A DNA stretch of 7,933 bases. Origin: an uncultured Chloracidobacterium sp. (GTDB lineage: Bacteria; Acidobacteriota; Blastocatellia; Pyrinomonadales; Pyrinomonadaceae). The notes under the pieces were generated by a model, which saw only the letters and a program-made list of their open reading frames with translations, made no database searches and was not told the DNA's origin. Made by a program: the position numbers and the translations under genes. The DNA is taken from contig CALDGX010000122.1 in NCBI GenBank assembly GCA_937941715.1, positions 1 to 7,933 of the forward strand. The letters are read 5' to 3'. This document shows, piece by piece, positions 1 through 7,200 of the stretch. Within the stretch, counting starts at the first letter, position 1, and each line of letters opens with the position of its first letter.

Positions 1-106
1 GATCACTTCGTCGATCTCGGCCACTCCGCGGATGGTTCCGCGAAAAGACCCGACTATTTTGCCATATATAGGTAATGTTTTCATCGAGAATCGCGGGCTT
101 TTTCAC
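1..106 (-). pseudogene. Frameshifted partial copy of the small helical-protein gene (related to 2730-2909)
   Basis: Positions 1-105 match 2775-2878 in the same orientation. The first 23 bases are identical, and about three quarters of positions match over the whole length by hand alignment. On the minus strand the copy encodes the equivalent of the GKII..RETIR..AEIDEVI helix of the intact gene. Near positions 66-70 it carries one extra base (TATATATGG against AATACGG), so the residues before and after that point lie in different frames. A GTG at 106-104 could begin a shorter product (VKKPAILDEN...). The copy continues past the left edge of the window, so its 3' end is not visible. It is most simply a decayed paralogue; a sequencing error in the short TA run is the main alternative. 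Confidence 0.6.
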
Positions 107-111
107 CCCCC

Positions 112-139
112 TTGACAAGCCCACCAAATCAAGTATGAT
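112..139 (+). promoter_or_regulatory. Sigma-70 type promoter of the AIPR gene
   Basis: A perfect -35 box TTGACA (112-117) and a -10 box TATGAT (134-139) are separated by 16 bases. Transcription would start near 146, leaving a leader of about 90 bases before the ATG at 236. The promoter abuts the 5' end of the decayed minus-strand copy at 1-106 and reads away from it. Confidence 0.75.
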
Positions 140-150
140 GTTTGTTGTCT

Positions 151-208
151 ATTACTGGTATTAAGTAATCAGATGCCTCGTTAGCAGGTTCGCCTCTGAC
201 GTTGCTAA
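151..208 (+). promoter_or_regulatory. Two inverted repeats in the AIPR leader (possible operator / leader hairpin)
   Basis: Just downstream of the predicted transcription start, ATTACT (151-156) and AGTAAT (164-169) form a 6-base inverted repeat around a 7-base spacer, a size typical of a small repressor site. Next, TTAGCA (181-186) and TGCTAA (203-208) can pair, with a small internal AGG-TTCG-CCT hairpin (186-195). They could be an operator and an RNA structure, but both are short and may be chance. The regulator, if any, is unknown. Confidence 0.3.
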
Positions 209-217
209 ATCATCCAA

Positions 218-223
218 AAGGAG
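218..223 (+). promoter_or_regulatory. Ribosome binding site of the AIPR gene
   Basis: AAGGAG lies 12 bases before the ATG at 236. The spacing is slightly long, but no other start codon fits better, so it supports the start chosen. Confidence 0.6.
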
Positions 224-235
224 AATTAGAATATT

Positions 236-1462
236 ATGTCAAACGATAATTTTTCGTTTCCAACCTCGTTACACCTTCACGTTAAACCAGAGCATTTGCG
301 TAAGATTTCCGACCCGCAGGGACGTGTCGAAAGCTTCTTTGCGCTCGTGCCGGTGGAGAAAATCCCTGACGTTTCAGTTGAGGATACCAATCCTCGGGAA
401 CAGAATCTTAAGAGCAAAGTCGCTCGTGAGATTCGTAACAGCCTCCTTCAGCACGATGGCAACTTCCATCTTCTTAACCGCGGCATAACCCTGTCGGTCG
501 GAAATGCGGTCTATGACAACAAGACAGAGCGTTTGCGGCTTGATTTTGACACTCGTGGCGTACACGGCAACGTGGACGGCGGGCATACGCAGCGCGTAAT
601 TCGTGAGACAGTCGGCACAGTAGAATGGGAGGAATGCCGGCAGTCACGTATTGATTTCGGACAAGAAGTTTTGCCGCAGTATGTGCGTTACGAGATACTT
701 ACAGGACTCAACGCGGACCTTCTGGTAAAGCTGGCCGAAACACGAAACACGTCGGTACAGGTGAAGGAATATTCCCTTGATAACCTTGCGGGTAAGTTTA
801 AGTGGCTAAAGGAACAGCTTGCCGAATTAGACGACATCATTGCCTACAAGGAGAATGAGAAGAAGCCTGTGAATGTGCGTGAGGTCGTTGCGCTTTTGAC
901 GCTTTTCAATATCAACTTGTATCCGAATTCCGGAAATCAACATCCGATTCAGGCCTATTCGTCGAAGGCTCGCCCGCTGGAGCTTTTCGATACGAAGCAG
1001 GAGACATTTAGGTCGTTGAGGCCAATCATGAAGGACATTCTTGGGCTTTACGATTATGTCAGGTCGGCAATGAAGGAGATTTACAACGACGAAGGCGGTA
1101 AGTTTCGACGTTGGGAGTCGATAGACCACAAGGCAAAGACGACGTTTTACTTTGACCGGGATTTGCCGCAAGCGGACTACAAGGTTGCCGACGGTATGGT
1201 GTTTCCGCTTCTTGGGGCATTCCGCTTCCTTGTCCGTGAAAAGGATGGCGAGTTTACATGGAAAGTGGATGATGTCCGTCGCTTTTACGATAAATTTGGC
1301 GAGCGACTTATACGGACGGCCTTAGAGGGCGTCCGACAGAAAGGAAATAATCCCACAGCGGCCGGAAAAGATGGTGCAATGTGGGAACAGCTTTACAATC
1401 AGGTGAAGCTTGCTTATTTTGAACTTCGAGAAATTGACGAAGAGAGGTCTGTCTCAGTCTGA
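236..1462 (+). CDS. AIPR-family (abortive infection / phage resistance) protein
   Basis: The 408-residue soluble protein has no signal peptide or membrane segment. The N-terminal half has the AIPR layout: a strand-rich start, then NRGITL (81-86), then the glycine-rich motif DGGHTQRVI (114-122), then a NTSVQVKEYSL segment (171-181) that resembles the conserved Asn-Thr...Val block after it. The C-terminal half (about 210-400) is mainly helical and has no recognisable domain. Known AIPR proteins are linked to phage resistance and often sit beside restriction-modification genes, but their biochemistry is poorly defined. The DGGHT motif also recalls the DGQHR motif of DndB-like proteins of the ParB-like superfamily, which suggests a nucleotide- or DNA-related role; that is inference. 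The gene has its own strong promoter and terminator and is convergent with the minus-strand array, so it is a single-gene unit. The family assignment is good; the molecular function is unknown. Confidence 0.75.
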   Translation: MSNDNFSFPTSLHLHVKPEHLRKISDPQGRVESFFALVPVEKIPDVSVEDTNPREQNLKSKVAREIRNSLLQHDGNFHLLNRGITLSVGNAVYDNKTERLRLDFDTRGVHGNVDGGHTQRVIRETVGTVEWEECRQSRIDFGQEVLPQYVRYEILTGLNADLLVKLAETRNTSVQVKEYSLDNLAGKFKWLKEQLAELDDIIAYKENEKKPVNVREVVALLTLFNINLYPNSGNQHPIQAYSSKARPLELFDTKQETFRSLRPIMKDILGLYDYVRSAMKEIYNDEGGKFRRWESIDHKAKTTFYFDRDLPQADYKVADGMVFPLLGAFRFLVREKDGEFTWKVDDVRRFYDKFGERLIRTALEGVRQKGNNPTAAGKDGAMWEQLYNQVKLAYFELREIDEERSVSV

Positions 1463-1486
1463 TAGCCCCGTTGAACTTCACCGGTT

Positions 1487-1516
1487 GGGCGGTCGGTTTG
1501 CCGATCGCCCTTTTTT
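1487..1516 (+). terminator. Intrinsic terminator after the AIPR gene
   Basis: A 10-base stem GGGCGGTCGG / CCGATCGCCC (one G-T wobble) closes a TTTG loop and is followed directly by six T. It begins 24 bases after the AIPR stop codon. On the minus strand no U-tract follows the stem, so it should act mainly on plus-strand transcripts. Its T-tract overlaps the stop codon (1515-1517) of the convergent gene. Confidence 0.9.
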
Positions 1517-2129
1517 ATTTCGTTCTTCTGAACCCATTGACCCTCTCATACAAAAAATCCGGATCAGGATTTTCAACATAGCTCCAGCCGCCGGCGGTGG
1601 TGCGATTTGGGGAGTAACGAGAGTGATCAGACTGTTTTACGAGATGCTCAACTGAAAACGGTAGCGATAGCCGTCGCATGTGCATTACATGGAGCAGATT
1701 CTTCGCTTCCGGCCCGCTTTCGTGGCCGCGCATGTAAATTCCGCCGCGTTCGGTCGGTTGGTATTTCTGAATAACCTCAGAGAACGCCGCGAGCTCTCGC
1801 TCGCCGAGTTTTGTCTTATCGCACCAACCGACGATCTCGCAAGTGTAGCTTACCTTTGCGACTTCGGTCGTCGTCGATAGAAAGAGAGTCACCGGGTGGG
1901 CTTGAGTCGGGTGATCCTTCGCAAGCCGGACAATCAACTGGCCGGAATACGGTTGGAGGTAAAGGATCAGGTCCGGCTCACTTTCTTGAGCCTTCCGGAT
2001 ATCGTCGAGCACCCTGCGATAGACGCCGTTGATAAAAAGTGAATAATTGCTCACAAATTTAGACGGGCTTATTTTGGATTGCACGAGTAACATTCTCGGG
2101 AGTTGTACATCGATAGGACTGATCCGCAT
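1515..2129 (-). CDS. Unidentified 204-residue protein, possibly PUA/EVE-like fold
   Basis: I do not recognise the family. The protein is soluble, with alternating strand-like segments: LILYLQPYSGQLIVRLA (54-70), VTLFLSTTTEVAKVSYTCEIVGW (80-102), then NLLHVMHMRRLSLPFSV (144-160) and a Gly/aromatic end (TTAGGWSYV, 177-185). This is loosely like small beta-barrel modified-base or RNA-binding domains, but that is a weak inference. It overlaps the preceding 219-residue gene by 61 bases in another frame and is probably its translational partner. The start is uncertain: the ATG at 2129 has no clear Shine-Dalgarno sequence, the ATG at 2093 (residue 13) is only slightly different, and a GTG at 2048 would give a product starting just after the upstream stop. 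It is the last gene of the minus-strand array and ends within the T-tract of the AIPR terminator. Confidence 0.7.
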   Translation of the reverse strand: MRISPIDVQLPRMLLVQSKISPSKFVSNYSLFINGVYRRVLDDIRKAQESEPDLILYLQPYSGQLIVRLAKDHPTQAHPVTLFLSTTTEVAKVSYTCEIVGWCDKTKLGERELAAFSEVIQKYQPTERGGIYMRGHESGPEAKNLLHVMHMRRLSLPFSVEHLVKQSDHSRYSPNRTTAGGWSYVENPDPDFLYERVNGFRRTK

Positions 2130-2728
2130 AAACGGCAGACTGGGACGCCTTTACGTGGCTTCAGCTTCTTGATTCGTAGAGTCGACGACCACCCCAATAC
2201 ACCAGGCGTCCCCATCGGCACGGGTGCGTCGGAGGCGATATAACGTAGTGGCTTCGCCCTCGGCCTTGGTGCGACTGGAGCTGAAATCGGCGATGGCTTT
2301 TGTTTCCCAACCGGAATCTGGTGAACCTTTTTCCTATGCCGCAATAGTCTATCCGCCCGGACACTTGCGGGGCATAAAGGACATTGTCGTAGATTCGACG
2401 CGACAATTGGGAGACTCATTTCGACCAATGGCTTTGCTACAAGATAGATCATGAAATCCACGCGAGATTTCTCAACTTGTAAAAATCGGGCCGAGGTCTT
2501 CTGGATCGTATTTACATTCTTTGCGAGGCTCTTCGCGATCCGCGCAGTTACTCGGTCCTTGCTGAAATAGCATAGAGAGCCTTTGAACGCCCGTATTCGT
2601 TTGAAGTTTCTCTCGCAGAGTACAGTCACTTCAGCTCCGAGGAGGCGGTATTTGTCAGCGAGCGACCGTGCCGCCGTCTCTAACGGAGGTGAGTAGGTGA
2701 TGCAAATTCTAGGATGCAACGGGTCCAT
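2069..2728 (-). CDS. Unidentified 219-residue protein with C2H2 finger and C-terminal zinc ribbon
   Basis: The family is not recognised, but the architecture is visible. Residues about 7-100 form an alpha/beta region beginning RICITYSPPLETAARSL, with a predicted strand VTVLC and a second helix-strand unit ending VDFMIYLV. Its pattern is faintly like LytR C-terminal-type domains. Residues 116-136 (CPLC...HRKKVH) form a C-X2-C-X11-H-X4-H finger. A Pro/Lys-rich linker (about 137-190) follows. The C terminus has C-X2-C-X11-C-X2-C (Cys198, 201, 213, 216), a zinc ribbon. Two metal sites and a basic linker suggest a nucleic-acid-binding or scaffold protein; this is inference. The ATG is one base after the stop of the small helical-protein gene, which indicates translational coupling, and its end overlaps the 204-residue gene. 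Confidence 0.75.
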   Translation of the reverse strand: MDPLHPRICITYSPPLETAARSLADKYRLLGAEVTVLCERNFKRIRAFKGSLCYFSKDRVTARIAKSLAKNVNTIQKTSARFLQVEKSRVDFMIYLVAKPLVEMSLPIVASNLRQCPLCPASVRADRLLRHRKKVHQIPVGKQKPSPISAPVAPRPRAKPLRYIASDAPVPMGTPGVLGWSSTLRIKKLKPRKGVPVCRLCGSVLSMYNSRECYSCNPK

Positions 2729-2729
2729 G

Positions 2730-2909
2730 CTAAGTTTTGCCGCTGCCCACCAGCGGGAAACCGCCGTGGGCGTCGATCACTTCGTCGATCTCGGCCATTA
2801 GGCGGATGGTTTCGCGGAGAGCGACGATTATTTTACCGTATTGGGCAATGTCTTCGGCTGATATCGTGGGGCCTTTCAGGGCGATTAGAAAAGTCCGTTT
2901 AGATTTCAT
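2730..2909 (-). CDS. Small helical protein (59 residues), unknown function
   Basis: The product starts MKSKRTFLIALKGP and then has one long amphipathic helix (about 17-44: ISAEDIAQYGKIIVAL.. RETIRLMAEIDEVID) before a short tail, HGGFPLVGSGKT. No family is recognised. A GTG at 2918 would add three residues and overlap the preceding TGA as GTGA; the ATG at 2909 is preferred because it is a standard start with a G-rich stretch upstream, but either is possible. The stop TAG (2732-2730) is one base before the ATG of the 219-residue gene. A decayed second copy lies at 1-106, and the two copies align through most of the helix. Since the frame is conserved between diverged copies apart from one indel, the gene is likely real despite its size. 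Confidence 0.65.
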   Translation of the reverse strand: MKSKRTFLIALKGPTISAEDIAQYGKIIVALRETIRLMAEIDEVIDAHGGFPLVGSGKT

Positions 2910-2914
2910 ATGTT

Positions 2915-3169
2915 TCACGCCCGCCAGCCTAGTTCGTTGGCGATGCGTTTGATCTGGGCGATGGATTTGTCGTTTGAGCGAAGGCGTTTCATTTCCGGGT
3001 CGGAGGTGGCGCCCCAGCGCTATATTTGTTCGAGGGCTCTATAACCTCGGCCGAAGGCTTTGGCGTGTTTTACGCAGTTATCTTTTGTCGGGGCGTCTGA
3101 CAATACTACCCGTAGCTCGGCGTCGGTCCACGGCTTTCCTTTGACGCTATCTTCCCAGCCGACCGCCAT
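2915..3169 (-). pseudogene. Myb/SANT-like short ORF interrupted by an in-frame amber codon
   Basis: From an ATG at 3169, preceded by AAGGGTG, an 84-codon frame runs to TGA at 2917-2915 with a single in-frame TAG at codon 50 (3022-3020). The part before it reads MAVGWEDSVKGKPWTDAEL..., with a WTDAEL start, a Cys-containing middle helix and KAFGRGYRALEQI, which resembles Myb/SANT-like helix-turn-helix domains of the kind WT..E...L...A..FGR...AIE. The frame resumes as RWGATSDPEMKRL and ends with a helix, IAQIKRIANELGWRA. The coding character on both sides, and the fact that a single C to G change would turn TAC (Tyr) into TAG, suggest one gene that has acquired a nonsense mutation. Readthrough, reinitiation at the ATG at codon 60, and a sequencing error are alternatives. 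The end overlaps the alternative GTG start of the next gene. Confidence 0.6.
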
Positions 3170-3215
3170 CACCCTTCACAAAATCCGTAAATGGTCGCTA
3201 ACCCTATTCGCACGT

Positions 3216-3521
3216 TTACTTTTTTCGCTGTCGTTTGGCAGGGTCGCTATCACTACGAGTCACCGCGTTCCAGCTACCCTTGGAAAGGAACAGCGTTGCG
3301 TGTTGTTCAAAATCATCTCGAAATTTCGAACTGGTAAATCGAAAAGTAACCTGGTTACCAGCCGCCTTCCAGTCTTTTGCTTTCGTTCCACCCCAGGTTA
3401 TGGGGCGAGGGCAATCTTGCTCCGCATACGCAGCAAGTCCGCGTAGACAGTGTACGACGGCAAGCTCGTGGGTAAAACAGGTCACGCTGAACTTACAACG
3501 CGCATAATCTGAATCTGCCAT
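3216..3521 (-). CDS. Unidentified 101-residue protein
   Basis: The protein is small and soluble with no recognised family. It has a Cys/His-containing start (ARCKFSVTCFTHELAVVHC), a central helix (LRGLAAYAEQ), a strand-like stretch NQVTFRFTSSKFRDDFEQ (56-73) and a basic C-terminal tail, DPAKRQRKK. Five Cys (9, 15, 25, 37 and surroundings) and nearby His are not spaced as a classical zinc finger. The start is well supported: AGAGGAG (3536-3530 on the minus strand) lies 8 bases before the ATG. It begins 41 bases after the 210-residue gene and ends 46 bases before the Myb/SANT-like ORF, with no terminator between. This is probably a real gene of the same transcription unit. Confidence 0.7.
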   Translation of the reverse strand: MADSDYARCKFSVTCFTHELAVVHCLRGLAAYAEQDCPRPITWGGTKAKDWKAAGNQVTFRFTSSKFRDDFEQHATLFLSKGSWNAVTRSDSDPAKRQRKK

Positions 3522-3529
3522 TTATAGTG

Positions 3530-3536
3530 CTCCTCT
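3530..3536 (-). promoter_or_regulatory. Strong ribosome binding site of the 101-residue gene
   Basis: On the minus strand AGAGGAG ends 8 bases before the ATG at 3521. This is one of the two best Shine-Dalgarno sites on the minus strand and fixes this start. Confidence 0.75.
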
Positions 3537-3562
3537 AAATATCGATTTTGGTTTCACCTATT

Positions 3563-4195
3563 TCAGAGATGGCGCTGAAGTGCGTCATCAATCCAACTTA
3601 ACGCCGTACTGTACTGGTCTTCCGTTAGCACGAGCTCAATTCTGGGTGTATTGAGCCGTCGATCAACAGAAACCCGAAATTCGTGTTCGATGCCAAAATG
3701 GAGCTCTCTTGTTGTTTGGATGCCGCCATCGCTTGTAATTGGATAAGGAGACGATTCCCGATCGATGTTGAGTATCAGCCGAGAGTCCGGATTATGTTGA
3801 AAACGGAATGGCGGTATTGTTGCAGCAATATTCAGGGCATCCAGTCGACCAAGAGCTCCCCGCCAACGAATTTGCGTGCCACCCGGCCGCTCGGTGCCGA
3901 CAGGAAACCGAACTCCATCTAAATTTTCGATTACCTGGCCTAGTGATTCCGGAAACTGGTCCCGCTGTTCTGCAAGATCATCCATTCCGATATAGAAGTC
4001 AATATGTGTTACTCGCGGAACTCCTTCTACAGCTTCTTCTTCGCCGATCGCTAGGCCGCGAAGCTGCCATTGAACATTGCCATCGCTTCGCCGAATAACG
4101 AGAGCCGGATTCTCTTGTCTGACTTTCCGTGATTTAATAGCAACGGAATTGTCACCTTCCTGATGTTGAGCAATAATGTATTCAAGTGCAATCAT
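3563..4195 (-). CDS. Unidentified 210-residue protein downstream of the methyltransferase
   Basis: I do not recognise the family. The soluble protein is predicted to be rich in beta strands: LEYIIAQ at the start, ALVIRRSDGNVQWQLRGLAI (31-50), a HIDFYIGMDDL segment (64-74), SRLILNIDRE (138-147), a long strand HFGIEHEFRVSVD (166-178) and a helical end, YSTALSWIDDALQ. No nuclease, helicase or methyltransferase motif is evident. The ATG at 4195 is chosen because GGAGG (4210-4206, minus strand) lies 10 bases upstream. A GTG at 4219 in the same frame would add 8 residues and overlap the methyltransferase TGA by 4 bases, but its upstream site is too close. The position 20 bases after the methyltransferase implies co-translation and a shared job, for instance an accessory or control subunit, but this is inference from context only. 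Confidence 0.7.
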   Translation of the reverse strand: MIALEYIIAQHQEGDNSVAIKSRKVRQENPALVIRRSDGNVQWQLRGLAIGEEEAVEGVPRVTHIDFYIGMDDLAEQRDQFPESLGQVIENLDGVRFPVGTERPGGTQIRWRGALGRLDALNIAATIPPFRFQHNPDSRLILNIDRESSPYPITSDGGIQTTRELHFGIEHEFRVSVDRRLNTPRIELVLTEDQYSTALSWIDDALQRHL

Positions 4196-4205
4196 AATTT
4201 CGTAA

Positions 4206-4210
4206 CCTCC
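4206..4210 (-). promoter_or_regulatory. Ribosome binding site deciding the 210-residue gene start
   Basis: GGAGG on the minus strand lies 10 bases before the ATG at 4195 and inside the frame of the alternative GTG start at 4219. It therefore favours the shorter product. Confidence 0.6.
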
Positions 4211-4215
4211 GGTAT

Positions 4216-7200
4216 TCACGTCCTCGATTTTTGTGTGCGTTCGGCGATTTTGCTCGAGAGTAATTGCCGAATTGTTTCGGCCTTAGATGCAGTTAGCCCC
4301 AAATACTCCGATACAATACAGTCAATCCTGTGATGCTCTGAGGTATGGATTTCCTTTTGAGAGTCTAGGGCTTGCCTGACACTAATCGACTCGAATATTT
4401 TCCTAACTTCTTTAGGACTGTTGAAGTCCATATAAATTGGCAACGGATCTAAATCAACGGCTTCCGCCTTTAACATTCCACCACCCAAATTCTTTCGGCC
4501 ACAAATTTCTCGCCAAAGCCAGCAGACGGATGAATTGAGAGCAAGCCACAAGTTCAGCCGCGTCTCGGTATCAGTGGATGAACTATCGTCATAAATATCG
4601 ACACCACTTGAAGAATGGGTCTGTGGAGCTGCCAGGGCACAAAAATGTCTTCCGAGTCCGCGAGGCATGATTAGTATTGGTGGAGTTTTTCTTGACCTAC
4701 GTGAATCAAAGAGTTCCACTGACGCTTTTCTGACCTGGACTGCCTTTTTTGGATCAATCAAATACTCATCGATGATCCTATATTTTGTCTTCCGTATGGC
4801 GAAAGGAGCCCCGTCCGCAGAACTTAGAATTTGGAGGCAATGTTCTTCTCGAATGCCAAGACCAGCAAAATGCTCAGGGGAAACCAGTGCGGCCTTTGAA
4901 AGATTTAATCCTTGGCCAAACGTCAACCCCAAGTTGGCCTCAGAGAGGCGCTTGGCATTAGCCTCAAGTGCGGCGAATACCTGAAAAAATATATCGTCCT
5001 GAGCGGTCAGCAAAACACCCCATTTCAATTCCTGGACCAATGGATCGGAGTGATTATAAACCCTAACATGGGCGACTGTCGGTTGAACCGTGGCATCAAC
5101 CAACTGGTCGTAACTGATATTCGAAGCCGCAAAGCTCTCGTGAAATCGAGCAAATACAATTTTGTCTTGAGGTCGAGGAACGCGTCCACAAAAAAGAGAT
5201 ATGATCGTATTGATATTTGGGCCGTCAGTGCCATCAAAATATTTGAAATCACTGTCAACGATTGACCTTACACTTGTGTGACGCGTAAGAAATAGTTGGA
5301 ACTTCTTTCCGTAATCTGTGTCGAGCCAAGAATTTTGAGTGAGGAATACAAGTCGGCCCGTCTGACGTTTTATTAGGGTAAGAGCTAGCTCGTAAAAATA
5401 TATCAGCAGATCCGCGCCTTTAGTAATCAATTCAGCATCTTCCGGCCACCGTGCCCTTACGGCTTTCTGATAGGCCTCTTTGTCCGCTTCGCGGAAATTA
5501 GCATGGCGGGATTCAAGATATGGCGGATTGCCAATAACAATATCAAAACCGTCCTTGTCGAACACTTCCTGAAAATACAAATGCCACAGGAAATATGGCT
5601 TGGTGTCGGGGCGTATGGCTTGCAGGCGTTCCTTGCTTTTCTCGACGCCTTCGAGTTGCGCTTCGAGTTTGGCTAGTTTTTTATACGTCGCAACCGGAAT
5701 GATATTGTCTCGTTGTTCGGCACGGACGGCGGACTTCTTGTGTTTTATCTCGGCATTTATCTTAGCGATCTCCGAGCGAATTGAGGATTCTTTTGCTTTG
5801 ATCGCTTGTTCGATAACAAGGCGTTCAAGACGATTTAGCTGCTCACGAATGTGAGCTTTCTGCTGTGCGTCTTCGGTGCCAAAGAACTCGGATTCGAGTT
5901 TGGTTACATCAAAATTCCCAAGTTCCTGCTGGACGCGGAGAACATCCATCAAACTTGTCTGCGGACTGACGGCTTCGCCAAAAAGGTTTCGTTCGACGTA
6001 TGTGTCGGGCGACAACTGGGCCTTATCGAACACAAGCGAAATATCTTCGAACTGTTCAAGCAGGCTGTTGCCCTGCATTATCTTGTAATCGAGATTTGGC
6101 AGTGGTGCCGGTTCGATCTCATCAACGACGAGAGCAAGCCAGAATCGAAGACGGGCGATCTCTACCGCTCCGTTATCTATGTCAACGCCGTAGATGTTGT
6201 TCTGGATGATCTCTTTCTTAATCCGTGCCGGGTCGAACGTCTCGTTCGTTTTGAGATATGGATAGATAAGGCGGCGGCATTCGAAGATCTCTTTGAGCAA
6301 GCCCATCGGAAACGCGCCGGAACCGATTGCCGGATCGCATATCTTTACATCGCGAAGCAGGTCGTTTATCTTCGTTGCCTTTGCCATGCCGGTAAAGTTT
6401 TCCCCGACTTGATTGTCTCGGACAAGCGTTTCGATAGCCGGGCGGTCGCCCTCGGGCAGATGCGTCGCCAGATATTCGATCAGGCTTTCCTGACACATAT
6501 AGTGGACGATCTCTTTTGGCGTGTAAAACGCTCCCTTTTCACGATTTTCTTCTAGCAGATTCTCAAAGATATGCCCAAGCATTTCGGGATCGATACCGAC
6601 TTGACGGTTATACGGATCGTCCTCTTCGATCGTGAAATTGTACCTATCAAAAAATTCAAAAAGCTCCTGAAAAAGTTTTGGCGGGAAATCAATCGGGTTC
6701 CCGGTGGAAATGTCAGTATCGAAAAGACCTCCGTTCAGGTAAGGGATGCGAATATCGTTGCCCAGCATCGGATCAACGAGCCCATCGTATCGTTCTTTGT
6801 TGTTAAGGGTTTCAAAAAACAGTTTTCGGAGAACCCGGCTATGAAAATGCTCCTTATCCTGGGTTCGCTCGAAGAGGTTCTTCAGGAATCGAGAATCGCC
6901 ATTCTCCCAGGCGGTTTTGTCAGCTGGAACACCCAACCAACCTTTTTTCTCCAGGAACTGAAGGAACACTAAACGTCCAAGAAGTATCTTGGTAAAATCG
7001 CGGATCGGCTTTGCAATCGGATCTTTCCAACCTTCTTTCGGCACTGTCCGCGAATTCAGAAAAAGTTCGCGATATTCCGCAGATGAGGCGAGATGGTCGC
7101 AAAACTGACCGAAAAGCTCTTTGTAACGTTTGAAAAATGCCTTCGATAGTTTCTCGATGTCAAATGCTTCTTGCCAGCCTTTTAACCACATTGCGTGGTC

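Noticed and set aside
1..2909. Direct repeats as insertion-sequence or attachment-site boundaries
   Set aside because: The repeat is protein-coding similarity with scattered, mostly codon-type differences and one indel. It is not a sharp identical target duplication, and no transposase or integrase is present.
2730..3022. Reassignment of TAG to a sense codon in this organism
   Set aside because: The small helical-protein gene ends at a TAG one base before a good ATG, and the other genes use TAA or TGA normally, so a single internal TAG is better explained by mutation or local readthrough.
3060..3446. A 128-codon plus-strand open frame
   Set aside because: It crosses two minus-strand genes, one with a strong ribosome binding site. 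It lacks a convincing ribosome binding site and a sensible protein composition.
5851..6555. A 234-codon plus-strand open frame opposite the methyltransferase gene
   Set aside because: It lies entirely within the well-supported methyltransferase coding sequence (motifs I, II and X), and its product has no recognisable motif, so it is an antisense shadow.
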